A DNA stretch of 64,000 bases, from NCBI GenBank assembly GCA_004794785.1, contig SJOL01008389.1, forward strand, positions 584,452 to 648,451. The letters are read 5' to 3'. Numbering within the stretch: position 1 is the stretch's first letter; each line of letters starts with the position of its first letter. This stretch comes from Opisthorchis felineus (taxonomy: Eukaryota; Platyhelminthes; Trematoda; Opisthorchiida; Opisthorchiidae). The translations under genes and the position numbers were made by a program. This document shows, one piece after another, positions 37,325-46,880 of the stretch. A model generated the notes under the pieces. That model was not told where the DNA came from, did not search any database, and saw only the letters and a list, made by a program, of their open reading frames with translations.

Positions 37325-37337
37325 TAGCTGGGGAGAT

Positions 37338-38800
37338 CTCTAGATAATTATGATTGGAATCATATTTAATCTTTCTAACCCTCATTAAGCCTGCTTGTTG
37401 CCGCAAAATAAACTCCCCGGGTTTAGCAGCGAAATGAATAGCAGTTCAGCCCCGTTTTTTTAACATGAACACTACGGATCAGTATGCAGGCTCTGGTAAC
37501 TGACAAGAAAAAAACAAAAACGCTAAAGAGGCAATGGTGTGGTAAACGAAACAAGAAAAATGAAAAGTGGAATGCTGACGAAGAGGGGTGGGTTTTAGAG
37601 GCGCACAACTGGATGCGATAATGTCACCGCTTCGGCGATCCGGTTTTCGTTTACTTTCTATCCTGACAAGCAACGGGTATTGACGTGGTTAAAACCCTAA
37701 CTGAGCCTCTGGTACTTTGAACAGTAAAAATGCACCTACCATCAAATTTTCTCCATCCCGATGCTGACAGGGTCTGCAGACCAAAACCTACACCTCGACG
37801 TGGCTGATGGAATTGAGACCTGTAATTACCTCGTAGGGTGGTTAGATCTTCATCCTATGGGGCTTAACCATAGCGAGGTTGAAGGCGAGCAGCCGAAAAA
37901 TGAGCAGAAAACTCCCATGCTACGAGCAACAGTAACATGAGGCGACCTCGCGGCAAGGTCGTAATATCCTCTGCGAAAGAAGTGTGACAGCAGTGGGGCT
38001 GGCTGTTAATCAGGTGACAAATGATGTGTGAACATAGGATAAATGCATTCCCTATCAGATCGAAATACTACTCCATATTCTCGGATTCGTGTTTCACGTG
38101 CCGAAGCGGGGCATTACCACATTAGAGACCAGTAACTGTGTTACGATAGGTGCAAGGCTTATACCTGTGCAGTTGGAGAATTCGTGCAGACCGTTATGAC
38201 ACCCAGTGGTTCATGTGCGAGTGTGCATAAACACCACATGCCGAATTACCGGCGTCATATGTAGCGGTTGGTGTCCCTTTCCAGTTGCAATTGATGTCTT
38301 CTGAGTAGATCGCTTCCAAAGTATCATATAGTAGGCTTTATTACGTTTGCTTAGTTTTTGGTTCAGTGGTGTTAAAGTGCAAACAGGGAAGTTTCCTTTT
38401 TGGGTTCAACCGTGGAATTCAGTGAAAATCTACACCGGAGGGCATGAACCTAGTGAACATATATATCTGGGAATGAGGGGCGGTAGATTACTGAGCCTTA
38501 CAACCTGCAGCTAACGGCTACATAACTGATTTAGCTCCATATTTGCTCAGTTACAGGAAGACGCCAGATAGCACAGCAGCATGCAGTGCGTTCGAAACCA
38601 GTACTGCTGTGGGACAAGTGGTGACCAGGACAAAGTTCCATTACCATTAAGACTTGAGTCTAACCAAACATACCACTAAGTCGTGTCCCAGATGAACTTA
38701 GGCGCGCTTAAGATCATATCTGAACTATTCGTGCCACATTGATGTGGCGGTCGGGATTGAGTGCTGCAATGATCCCACGGGCTAAACTGGCTGGAACTTC
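37338..38800. other. Unannotated stretch
   Basis: No gene or repeat was recognised. It separates the hammerhead insert from the gypsy element; no 3' LTR of that element was found here. Confidence 0.5.
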
Positions 38801-38830
38801 ATTCCACAAGGTGCAGCCATGCCAGGAAGG

Positions 38831-39700
38831 TCAACGCGGAGCAGTCAGACTAACAACAGCGAGACCTCGCACTACGAGTAATCGTGCTACCAGGTGGTCT
38901 GGGGGTTTCTGCTTAGTCCTTTCCTGAACGCCTGTCAAGTTTTCTTGGGCTTGCCTCCTTTCCTCTTCTAGCTCCTCCAGAGACAACCGTGTTCTTGGCC
39001 ACAACCCGATTTCCTGATCAACTGGAAGGCGCGGATGTCGACCATACATCAGCATGAACGGGACTTGCCTGTGGTTGGCTGTATCGATGCACCATGTGCT
39101 AACAACATCATCGGCAAGTTCACTTCCCAGTCACTTCCCTTGGCCGCAAGGCACCCCTCAATCGTCCGGTTATTGCGTTCGGTTAGGCCGTTTGTTTGCG
39201 GGTGGTAGGGTACCGTCCTTAGCCGTCTGATGCCCAGCTTCTTCGAGCAACTCCCAAGTTCTTCACTCTCGAAGTAACGCCCCTGATCCGTTAGAATCAA
39301 TTTTGGTACTCCGTGGTTGGCCACGATGTGGTGTATTACCACTGATCATCGTCGCCGGTTGACTTGGTACGGCTGCCGCCTCGATCCACCACGACAGGCG
39401 TTCTGTCGTAATTACGATGCATTGATTCCCGCTGGTTGTCACCGGAAGGGGGCCCATGATGCCAGCAGATCATAACTCGCCAACCTCTGATACAGGGATG
39501 GGTTCCATGGGATGAGCTGCCCCTGTCGTATCCCCTTTCATCAGTTGGCACTGCTTACAGGACACCACATAATCCACTATCTCACTTCCCATCCCGGGCC
39601 AGCAGGCCCACTGCCGAAGTAAGTCATATGTCTTGGTGCATCCTGTGCGCGTCATCTCGTGGTATTCGACGATCAGCTTCCGCCTCAAGACGCTAAGGTA
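38831..39700 (-). pseudogene. Gypsy integrase
   Basis: The minus strand has a zinc-finger region EYHEMTRTGCTKTYDLL...SCKQC (39688-39540), with Cys where the second His is expected. It then has GPLPVTTSGNQCIVITTERL and GVPKLILTDQGRYFESEEL with a catalytic Asp. YHPQTNGLTERNNRTIEGCL follows with the catalytic Glu, then a C-terminal part beginning MLMYGRHPRLPVD. At least two frameshifts separate the parts. The position expected to hold the first Asp of the core reads TER. Confidence 0.8.
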
Positions 39701-39925
39701 TCACCGTCAGCACATCAGAATCGGTGGCCTTCCAGGATATTATGCCAGCTTCACTCACACGGCCTATCGAACTGACTCTGGAACGTCTCCAATTCTTTGT
39801 CTCCCTCCCCGTTCTCAGTACTCCTTTCATCCAACAATGCGGCTGCAACCTTCCGTAACACAGGATTCTGCCGTTGGACTTGCACCAACCTTCCGGGATC
39901 CAGTTCGACGACGAGGCTATTGGCA

Positions 39926-40285
39926 TCAATCATAATCTCGGGGGCCTCCAGCCTCTGGTCTTGACAGCCAATCAGCCAGGTGGTTCTCCTTCCCTGGCAC
40001 GTGCCGGATTGTGAAGTCGTACTCTTGTAGTCGGAGTGCCCAGCGCGCGAGCTTTCCGCGAGGATCTTTGGTGGTCCTGGCCCATTCGAGGGGTTTGTGA
40101 TCAGTCTCGACGTGAAATCTTTGTCCCAGCAAGTGTGACCTCCACTTACCCGGAGCCCAGACGATCGCCAAACATTTTTTCTCAATAGTCGAGGGCTTCT
40201 GCTCAGTGTTAGTGAGGATACGACTGGCCCCTTTCATCCGCTTCAGGACTGCACCGATATTCCGGTCACTAGCAACAGTAAACAT
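39926..40285 (-). pseudogene. Gypsy RNase H
   Basis: A 119-codon open frame reads ASDRNIGAVLKRM, EQKPSTIEKKCLAIVW, HVETDHKPLEW and IRHVPGKENHLADWLSR. These are the D, E, D-H and H-x5-NxxAD-LSR blocks of gypsy RNase H. It is the best preserved domain of the element. Confidence 0.85.
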
Positions 40286-40315
40286 CTCCCCGAACCTGGG
40301 CAGTTTGAGGGTCAG

Positions 40316-40616
40316 TTAGTGATCCAGCATCCGTGCTTTGACACGTTTGAAGGCCTCATGTGCCTCCACTGTCCATTTGAATTTCCGATTTTGCCCAAGT
40401 AAGTCGTACAGTGGAACAGCAATCGTGTTGAAATCCTTCACAAACCGGCTGTAGTATGCCGCTCGTCCGAGAAACTGCCGTAGGGACCGCTTTGAATTTG
40501 GAACAGCACAGTCCTGGATCTTTGCCAGTTTTTCTGACAATGGCTAACCTCTCCACGACCCACCTTATGCCCGAGCAATGCCACCGAACTCCGAGCGAGC
40601 TGTGTCTTGGCTTCAT
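40316..40616 (-). pseudogene. Gypsy RT C-terminal part / connection
   Basis: The frames read ARSSVALLGHKVG and then KSLRQFLGRAAYYSRFVKDFN, AVPLYDLL and FKWTVEAHEAFKRVK. These are the F-L-G-x-x-x-Y-Y-R-R-F-I-like block and the segment before RNase H. A frameshift near 40540 splits it. It is separated from the upstream RT core by the SINE at 40624-40820. Confidence 0.8.
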
Positions 40617-40623
40617 TTATCCG

Positions 40624-40820
40624 GGATGGCTCACTGTTTAGAGTGCGAATTTACTGACCGGAAGGTCCATGGTTCGAACCCCACCTCTGCCTCCCGACTT
40701 CCCCTGTCTAGGGTCGCACAACCTGGCAGTATCCCAGCCCTCGTGCTTCCTTCTGGTGGCATTGCAGTTAGGCAACTAAAGGGTACTACAGCTGAACGAC
40801 CTTTATTTTTTCGATTATTT
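40624..40820 (+). repeat. SINE inserted in the gypsy RT
   Basis: This copy includes an A box (GGATGGCTCACTGTTTAG), a B box (GGTTCGAACCCC) and the full 3' part, ending in a T-rich tail. Imperfect duplications TTCATTTATCCG (about 40612-40623) and TTGCACTTATCCG (about 40820-40832) flank it. Removing it rejoins the RT text LRI...NEAKTQL on the minus strand. Confidence 0.85.
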
Positions 40821-40859
40821 TGCACTTATCCGCAGGCCAGCCTCTCGAATACGCTTCAA

Positions 40860-41290
40860 TATGGCCTCCAAGTGAATTGAATGTTGTACACAACGATATC
40901 GTCTCCATATACGGCAACGTTCTGTAGTCCCTCCGTTAAACGAAGCATCGATCGCCGGAATGTGAATGGTATCCCCGACAAACCAAACGGCATCCGTCTA
41001 AATTGATATTGGGTATCCCAAACCGTGAACGTCACTTTTTTCCGGTCCGTTAACTTGATAGTTGTTGCCAGTATCCAGAACGCAAGCCAAACACCGTGAA
41101 ATATCGGGAACGCTGGAGGGAATCGAAAATCTCCACAACCAAAGAAACAGCTACAACCCAATTTACGGTCAGTTCATTAGAACGCCGGAAATTCACGTAA
41201 AATCGGTATTTCCCGTTCGCCTTCTCTACAAGCACAACCGGGGAGTTGTACGAACTATTAGCTTCCTCAATTATGACATTTTCCAGCATC
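40860..41290 (-). pseudogene. Gypsy reverse transcriptase core
   Basis: The minus strand reads NSSYNSPVVLVEKANGKYRF, then QYQFRRMPFGLSGIPFTFRR and VAVYGDDIVVY. The catalytic box is Y-G-D-D. A damaged stretch around 41100-41160 shifts the frame between the first and second parts. Confidence 0.8.
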
Positions 41291-41899
41291 TCTTGAACCT
41301 GTTCATGGACCTCTTGTCATAGACGGAGCGGTGGCTGACGACGGTCGTAAGATTGAAAGCGTTCAGATGAGAAAAGGATTTCGTGTTCGATCCACGAGCA
41401 GAAGCCAAAAGGATCTTCACCGCCTATGAACAGTTCGGAGTACTCGACTGCAGACCGTACTGACGGAACATTACACGACGGAACCATTCGGACAGGCACT
41501 TCGCACATGGCAGCGCTTGGGTTACCTTCGAGCTTGACTGAGCCATACTTTGTCATCAGTTTGCCCCACTTTAGATCCACAACGGATTCTGCGCTCTTGA
41601 GGAAATTTGTTGCCGAAATTGCCTGTTTTAGGTCTGGCTGATCAGGAACTCGTGCCCACCGAACTGCTGCTTAGGCGCATTGAGTGCAATGACAAGCCAT
41701 CAATTTTCAGTCGGTATCCACCCACTGCCTTCACGGCTAGTGTAAACGGTTTGCAGTCAGCTTCGTTCCCTCTCTCCCTCAGTAACACCTCTGCTACTGT
41801 ATCGGGTAAGCACAGCTATCTCTTTTTGTCTATCTCAATAACGGCCTGTATCGTAGCCTGTGTTACAGCACTAATCACAACCCACCCGAGAAATGGAGA

Positions 41900-42569
41900 G
41901 TGAGCCAAACCGTCATTATTGACACGTGGCCGGGCACGGAGACATTGAATCTTCCAGTTGGCAGGCATGCCACAGTTGTAACGTCGGCTCGTTCGAACGT
42001 GCCTCCACGATTCTGTCCTAATGACGGCAAGCTGTTTGGTTATTTGGTCCACTTTGGTCCGCAGCTCCTCCACTGGTGAATCATCCCTCTTCTCCTGCGA
42101 CTGTAACGTGGCCAGTGGAGCCTCGGCCAACTGGCCATTTGATCCCGCTAAGCGCAACTGGGCACCAAGCGCCGGCTGCACACCTTTGACGAACTGGCCA
42201 GGTAGCAACTGCTGGCGCGATACTCCGCCAATCCCGGCAAGGCACAATTCAACTACTACTGCCGAATGGCGAAGAACACCATGGAGTCGCATCCCGGTCC
42301 CATCCTGGCCGCCTCATAGCCTCCTGGCGGTCGGCCGGTGTGTCGAACTCCGCTGCAAAAGCTTCCTTCGCGTCAGCCCAGTCCATCTTCCAAGGGCTCC
42401 TTCTGGCCACATCCAGGGCCGCCTCCACCCTCCCCCTGAGGATGGTCTTCAGTGCCGCCAATTTACTCCGGTCGGTCTCCAGTTCAGCCGCCTCCGCAAC
42501 ATCCTCGAAATCCTCCAGGAAGGTCCACACATTCCCATCCTCAAAAGGTTGTGGCCACGCAATCTTCAC
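41900..42569 (-). pseudogene. Gypsy gag with broken zinc knuckle
   Basis: The frame begins MKIAWPQPFEDGNVWTFLED and continues AAELETDRSKLAALKTILRG, a gag-like helical region. After a frameshift it reads EELRTKVDQITKQLAVI and then RYNCGMPANWKIQC. A CCHC knuckle would be C-x2-C-x4-H-x4-C; the first Cys is Arg and the His position is Asn here. The 208-codon plus-strand ORF at 42021-42647 is its antisense shadow. Confidence 0.75.
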
Positions 42570-42573
42570 CCTT

Positions 42574-42591
42574 ATCCTGGTAACGGCACCA
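42574..42591 (-). promoter_or_regulatory. Primer binding site complementary to tRNA-His 3' end
   Basis: The minus strand reads TGGTGCCGTTACCAGGAT, directly inside the LTR end (2-nt spacer). It complements the tail of eukaryotic tRNA-His, which from memory ends CGAGTCACGGCACCA, with about three mismatches. Its position between LTR and gag supports the call. Confidence 0.65.
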
Positions 42592-42592
42592 A

Positions 42593-43078
42593 ATATAAGG
42601 AGGAAAGCCCTTTGCCGCGAAGTTGTCTATTAGCAAACACCAGCTAAGCAGTTACAAACTATTGGACGGGATAGTAAACGTCTCATATGCACACATGGGG
42701 GCGAGATGGCTTAGTGGGTAGAGCGCGAAGTTACTGACCGGAAGGTCCGTGGTTCGAACCTGACTTATGCCTCTCGACTTCCCCTGTCTAGGCTTGGGTA
42801 ACTTGGCAGTATCCCAGCCCTCGTGTTCCCTTTGGGTGGCGTAGCAGCTAGGCACCGAAAGGGTGTTACAGCTGAACGATTTTTTTTCATATGCACTTAG
42901 TTTTTAAAAACTGAACATTCACACGCGGCTTCTTGAACTTTCATGGATATTCATTGACTATCACACAAAGCAGCTCCCCAAGTTTCGTAATAAACTTCAC
43001 CTTCCATTAGACGCGGGGCGGAGCTTCGAGAAGACCACAGACTACTGGCATGCCTCATCAGTAGTATCCGCCGTCACA
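42593..43078 (-). repeat. 5' LTR of the gypsy element, split by a SINE
   Basis: On the minus strand it begins TGTGACGGCGG and ends CTTTCCTCCTTATA just before the primer site. It aligns with the solo copies at 19467, 19775 and 28095. Without the 194-bp SINE and one 10-bp duplication it is about 280 bp long. Confidence 0.75.
42683..42896 (+). repeat. SINE nested in the LTR, with exact 10-bp duplication
   Basis: The direct repeats TCATATGCAC at 42683-42692 and 42887-42896 flank a SINE with A box GATGGCTTAGTGGGTAGAG (42705-42723) and B box GGTTCGAACC (42751-42760). After the tRNA-like head come CTTCCCCTGTCTAGGC, GGCAGTATCCCAGCCC and AGCTAGGCACCGAAAGGG, then a run of T (42880-42887). This is the best-delimited SINE of the window. 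Confidence 0.9.
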
Positions 43079-43141
43079 CTGGTAGCAAGCATTTGGGTGA
43101 ACCATGGCAAAATGTGAAAGGAGATAAGCTAGCGGCGTTCA

Positions 43142-44770
43142 GTGCTGTCTGTCCGACTTGTTCAATACAATGACTACTGGATATTGTCGAGATCACTATC
43201 CACTATTGATGCCAGGAAATCCAAACCAGTAGGCAACAAGTACGACGGAGCACGCAAATCCCTCAAACGCCAAGTAGTGAAGAGCCTAAGGAAAAACCGA
43301 GGGCTTTGGTGGACACCGAAAGCCCAGGAAATGGAGAAGGCTTTTGATACCAGAAACAGCCGTGTCCTACACCAACTGATCCGATCGACTGGCCATAGGA
43401 AATCAGTGGTTAGTGAAACGATAAGCGAAAAAGATGGCTCATTAATTCACTCGCAAAATGTCGACTGTAAAGATGGGCCGAACACTTCGAAGAAAAGGTT
43501 AACTGGTCTCCTGCAACATAGCTTCTGGAGATAGTGCATACGGGTGAATGGAATGTAAACCTTAAGCGCCCGTCGGAAGAAGAAATAAATTATAAAAATA
43601 TCCGAGCTGAAACGTGAGAAGGCACCAGAGCTAGACGGTCTGTATCCAGCCCTCTTCAAAGAAGGCGGGGAATCCCTGGTGGCCCATCTAACAAAGCTTA
43701 TTGGTGCGATGTCGAGAGAAGAGAAAGTGCCTGTAAAATGAGGCATGCTGACAGTCATTACTATCTTCAAAACGAGCACGCGGAAGCTGTGTGAAAACCA
43801 CCGTGGCATCAGCCTGGTAGCTGTGGCATCGAAGGTGCCCTCTGGTCTTATCCTTCAAAGGTTGACTGAACACAGAGAGGCAGGCCCGTTAAAACCAAGA
43901 TGGGTTTCCTCTAGCAAAAGGATGCATCGGTTACATTTTCACCCTCCGACAGATTCTGATAAAGCGACACGGCTTCCAGCAACCAATCATAGTGGCCTTA
44001 CTTGACTTGAAAGCTGTCTTTGACTTCCTGGACAGTCAGGCACTATGACAGTGCCCATGGGGCTAGAAATTTTTGACAAATTCTTGCCCCTCCTTAAGGT
44101 GCTGTTTGCCAACTCCCGCGGACGCATGAAGGTCTACGGGAAGCTCTCGTCTAAGTTCACTGCATCAAGTGGTATCGGACGAGGCTGTCCTCTTTCACAT
44201 ATCCTCCCCAACTTCGTCATTGATACGATCATAGAAGACACACTACCTCTAATCCTTGTGGGGTCGAAATGCTCCCAGGGCGTTTGCTTACAGATACTAA
44301 GTATGCAGACGGCATGGCTCCTCTTGGATCTGACGCCGTCGTAATACAAATACTAATTAATCTAAATAATTTTGCCTCATGGTTTGGCATGCGCTTCACA
44401 CCTGTAAAGTATACAGTCCTGTTGCAAGACTGGGTGGGCTCGAACCCTAACCCTAATCCATGCGGATGAGCCGAATGGGGTGGTACACAACTTTGTCTAA
44501 CTGGGCAGCTATTAGTCCCAGCTGTCTAGCCAAGGACGATATTTCCATCCTGATTGGGAAGGCCAGAGCAGTTTTCTTGAACCTGCATCGCCTGTGGCGT
44601 AGGTGTGACATCGGCTTCTCCAACAAGGGTCGAGTTTACAATACTGTAGTGCGTTTTATATTCTTATACCCGTGGTTCTCTACAACTGAGGATGATGATG
44701 ATGATGACATAGTGCAATCGCAAATGGCGATTTGCCTGATTCCTCGGGGACTACTCGACGTGAAAGCGTG
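43142..44770 (+). mobile_element. Decayed non-LTR retrotransposon (RT region)
   Basis: The frames read KSLKRQVVKSLRKNRGLWWT...AQEMEKAFDTRN and STGHRKSVVSETISEKDGS (43244-43440), the linker between endonuclease and RT. RT blocks follow: NHRGISLVAVASK (about 43798), KFTASSGIGRGCPLSHILPN (44152-44213) and TKYADGMAPL, where the YADD box has become YADG. Then come GKARAVFLNLHRLWRR and KGRVYNTVVR (44550-44655), the C-terminal domain. Several frameshifts are present. The 5' half and the endonuclease are missing. Confidence 0.8.
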
Positions 44771-44924
44771 ATTCCAACGAAAATCTAAGAAAATGCCCAA
44801 AGCGGCAAAAAACTTCAACCACAGGTTCACCACTTATTGGGCGTTAGAAGACGCACCCCTATATTGTTTGTGTTGTGGTTGATTGAACAGAAAGCCAAAC
44901 TGCGTGGACAAGTGTACCGGCGTA

Positions 44925-45103
44925 CCCGTAGCTGTAGCATCGTTTTGGCACTCCACTGCCATGCCACCAGAAGGAAGCACGAGGGCTGGAATACTGCCAT
45001 GTTGCCCAAGCCTAGACAGGGGAAGTCGAGAGGCAGAGGTCGGGTTCAAACCAAGGACCTTCCAGTCAGTAAATTCACGCTCTAACCACTGAGCCATCTA
45101 ACC
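44925..45103 (-). repeat. tRNA-derived SINE copy
   Basis: Minus-strand copy: A-box region GATGGCTCAGTGGTTAGAGC (45080-45099), B box degraded to GGTTTGAACCC (45043-45053), and the central and tail blocks intact. Follows the LINE fragment directly. Confidence 0.85.
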
Positions 45104-45109
45104 CATATT

Positions 45110-45640
45110 AGTAGATGCGCAGATCATGGCGAAAGTAAAGAATATTTACCGTAAGGTGAACATAAAACGCTTAATAGAAACAAACTGCGTTCGGTAGGGC
45201 AAATGATGAAGAACAACCAAGGTATGCAATCAACTGTCGCGGTGTGTGACGTAACATTGCCTGTACGCGCCGGAGTGTGTGCAGTTCGAATAATACTAAA
45301 GCGACTGGCCTACCCGAGGGGTGGTGCGCGCAGAAAATTAATGAATGTGTGTACTAGTCTACCCTCAGGGACACAATACAATCTCACTCCTGGGCTGGAG
45401 CTTTTTTATTTTTCGGTAGGCCCGCTAGATACACGGATCGATCCCAAGACAACCCTAGTTCCTTTGTATGCGACCCCTTTCTTCTCCCTTTAGAAGACGT
45501 TCACTAACCTGTCTCCAAGTTAGACGCACATTGCTTCAGGTTGTCGTAGTTACGGGGACTGCGGCTGAGAGAACGGTCACAGAAATTCTTCAAAGAACGC
45601 GCACAGCCAAAGTGGTCAAACCTTCCACAATAAACGGGTT
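45110..45640. other. Unannotated stretch
   Basis: Nothing recognised. Confidence 0.5.
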
Positions 45641-45644
45641 TTGA

Positions 45645-46060
45645 CATAGAAAGAGACTACTCGCGACATACGCTCATATGAAAAATATTTCGGTTTTAGC
45701 GGAAGATTCAACAAAATCTCAGTTGAATCTCTCGTTTTTGATATTCTTCATGTTTCAACTGGGATGATATTCGAGATATCGCAGCACATTGTGTCGACGG
45801 GGCACACTACTCTTAAGGTTGCTAAAAACTGCTCGACAGCTCACGACCGGTTTTTCCCATCTGGTCACACCGGGTAGGCATGGTCCTCGAGTTTCCGTCA
45901 ACCTTGTGTATTTCACAAATGGCATACAACTTGGGTTCGATTGTGAATTAAGGTTAGTGGAAACTAGGGGACTGCGACTATCTGACGAGCTCCAGGAAGC
46001 GCAAAACCGGTAGTGGGCTGTTGAAGGGTGTTCAGTAACTTTAGGAGCAGTGTAATCCGC
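45645..46060. mobile_element. Hammerhead-bearing repeat, copy 3 (inverted pair)
   Basis: An antisense unit (about 45650-45930), with body, ribozyme and tail, is followed by a partial sense unit (about 45940-46060). The layout is thus inverted, as at 36.7 kb. The antisense ribozyme (45838-45879, minus sense) keeps GGGAAAAACCGGTC-GTGAGC but has a mutated CTGATGA. The sense one (45974-46018) has CTGACGA, AAAACCGGTA and GTGGGC. Both look inactive. Confidence 0.65.
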
Positions 46061-46599
46061 CCAGCCACTTATAGCCTACTGCTACTAGAAAATTGACGTA
46101 AAAGTTATTGGGAGTCGGACGGAAAATGGTAATTGCTCGTCCTACAACAAGTTTCAGGCGGAAAGAAATTTCAGGAGAACAAGTTTCCAACACTCTTCCA
46201 ATTGTTTTGAAAAGGGTAAGCAACGTGGTACTCACTATTTCTTTTGTGAGTCTGTTCCATTGGCTTGGTACCCCAAAAAGTAGAACGATTTCCTGCAGCC
46301 AGCCTCCTCTAGTATCTTGAAGTGTACTCTGACTTCATCACTCATCCAGTATAACAGCTGACTTAATTTTACTTCAAACCGTAGTGTTCAAAGCAATGTA
46401 ATCTATCCTAAAAGGTCCTTCCCTTCACTCCAATGACCTCTGTACTGTCTCCACCTGCGCAACGTCCCTCTTCAGATGTAACCCACGCCTGAATGTAATA
46501 TCCAAAGTGGGGTGAATGAAAGCACAGTTTAAAGGTGTCCCCACGCCAGTGTCGCTCAGGGTGAAGAGCCGTTCGGGCTCTCTGAGCCGTAGCCATACA

Positions 46600-46880
46600 T
46601 TACCCCACATGGCACGCTCGTCAGACTGACCGGACGGTAGTTTGTTTCCCTATGTGCGTCAACACTCTTGAGTATTAGGGTGACAGTGACACTCCTCCAG
46701 TCAAAAGGCAAAGTTGCTTCTCCGGAGACCGGTTAAAATTAGTTAGGGGCTCTGAGGTAAGATCTACATGCACTTTCAACAATCCCGGATGCAGTCCGTC
46801 AGGTGCGGCCGGTTTATGGAAAGAGAGGATGACAAGTGCATTGCTAACTTCGTTGGCGGTTATGTCGACCTCCTGTATAC
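46600..46880 (-). mobile_element. LINE reverse transcriptase fragment
   Basis: The minus strand reads TANEVSNALVILSFHKPAAP, followed by DGLHPGLLK (46860-46770). After a frame change it reads VTVTLILKSVDAHRETNYRP and VSLTSVPC (46690-46610). The A-P-D-G and N-Y-R-P-x-S-L-T blocks are typical of CR1-like LINE reverse transcriptases. It is only a fragment. Confidence 0.7.

Larger units (their letters stand above)
36707..37337. mobile_element. Inverted dimer of hammerhead-bearing repeat with target-site duplication
   Basis: The direct repeats TAGCTGGGGAGAT at 36707-36719 and 37325-37337 flank a 605-bp insert. The insert contains one antisense unit (36720-37021) followed by one sense unit (37022-37324). 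Arms 36719-36934 and 37022-37236 are near-perfect inverted repeats. A 13-bp duplication around a composite insert fits target-primed reverse transcription, and partial or inverted arrangements are typical of Penelope-like elements. No element protein is present. It lies about 200 bp upstream of PKC coding exon 1, in an intron or the promoter. Confidence 0.8.
38820..43078 (-). mobile_element. Ty3/gypsy element with 5' LTR and tRNA-His-like primer site
   Basis: Minus-strand order is LTR (43078-42593, interrupted by a SINE), primer binding site (42591-42574), gag (42569-about 41900), RT (41290-40860), RT connection (40616-40316), RNase H (40285-39926) and integrase (39700-38831). The order is that of Ty3/gypsy. 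Stops, frameshifts and a second SINE in RT show that it is dead. No matching 3' LTR was seen near 38.4-38.8 kb, so that end is truncated or too diverged. Confidence 0.85.

Noticed and set aside
42021..42647. 208-codon plus-strand ORF
   Set aside because: It is the antisense of the gypsy gag; the minus strand carries the recognisable gag and zinc-knuckle text.
42593..43078. CTGATGAG in the gypsy LTRs as a second hammerhead family
   Set aside because: The motif recurs in the LTR copies, but no conforming stem II followed by GAAA and no cleavage-site strand could be found (GTAAC or GAAGC appear instead).
44441..44458. Telomere-like CCCTAA repeats
   Set aside because: Only about two units, inside a LINE fragment.
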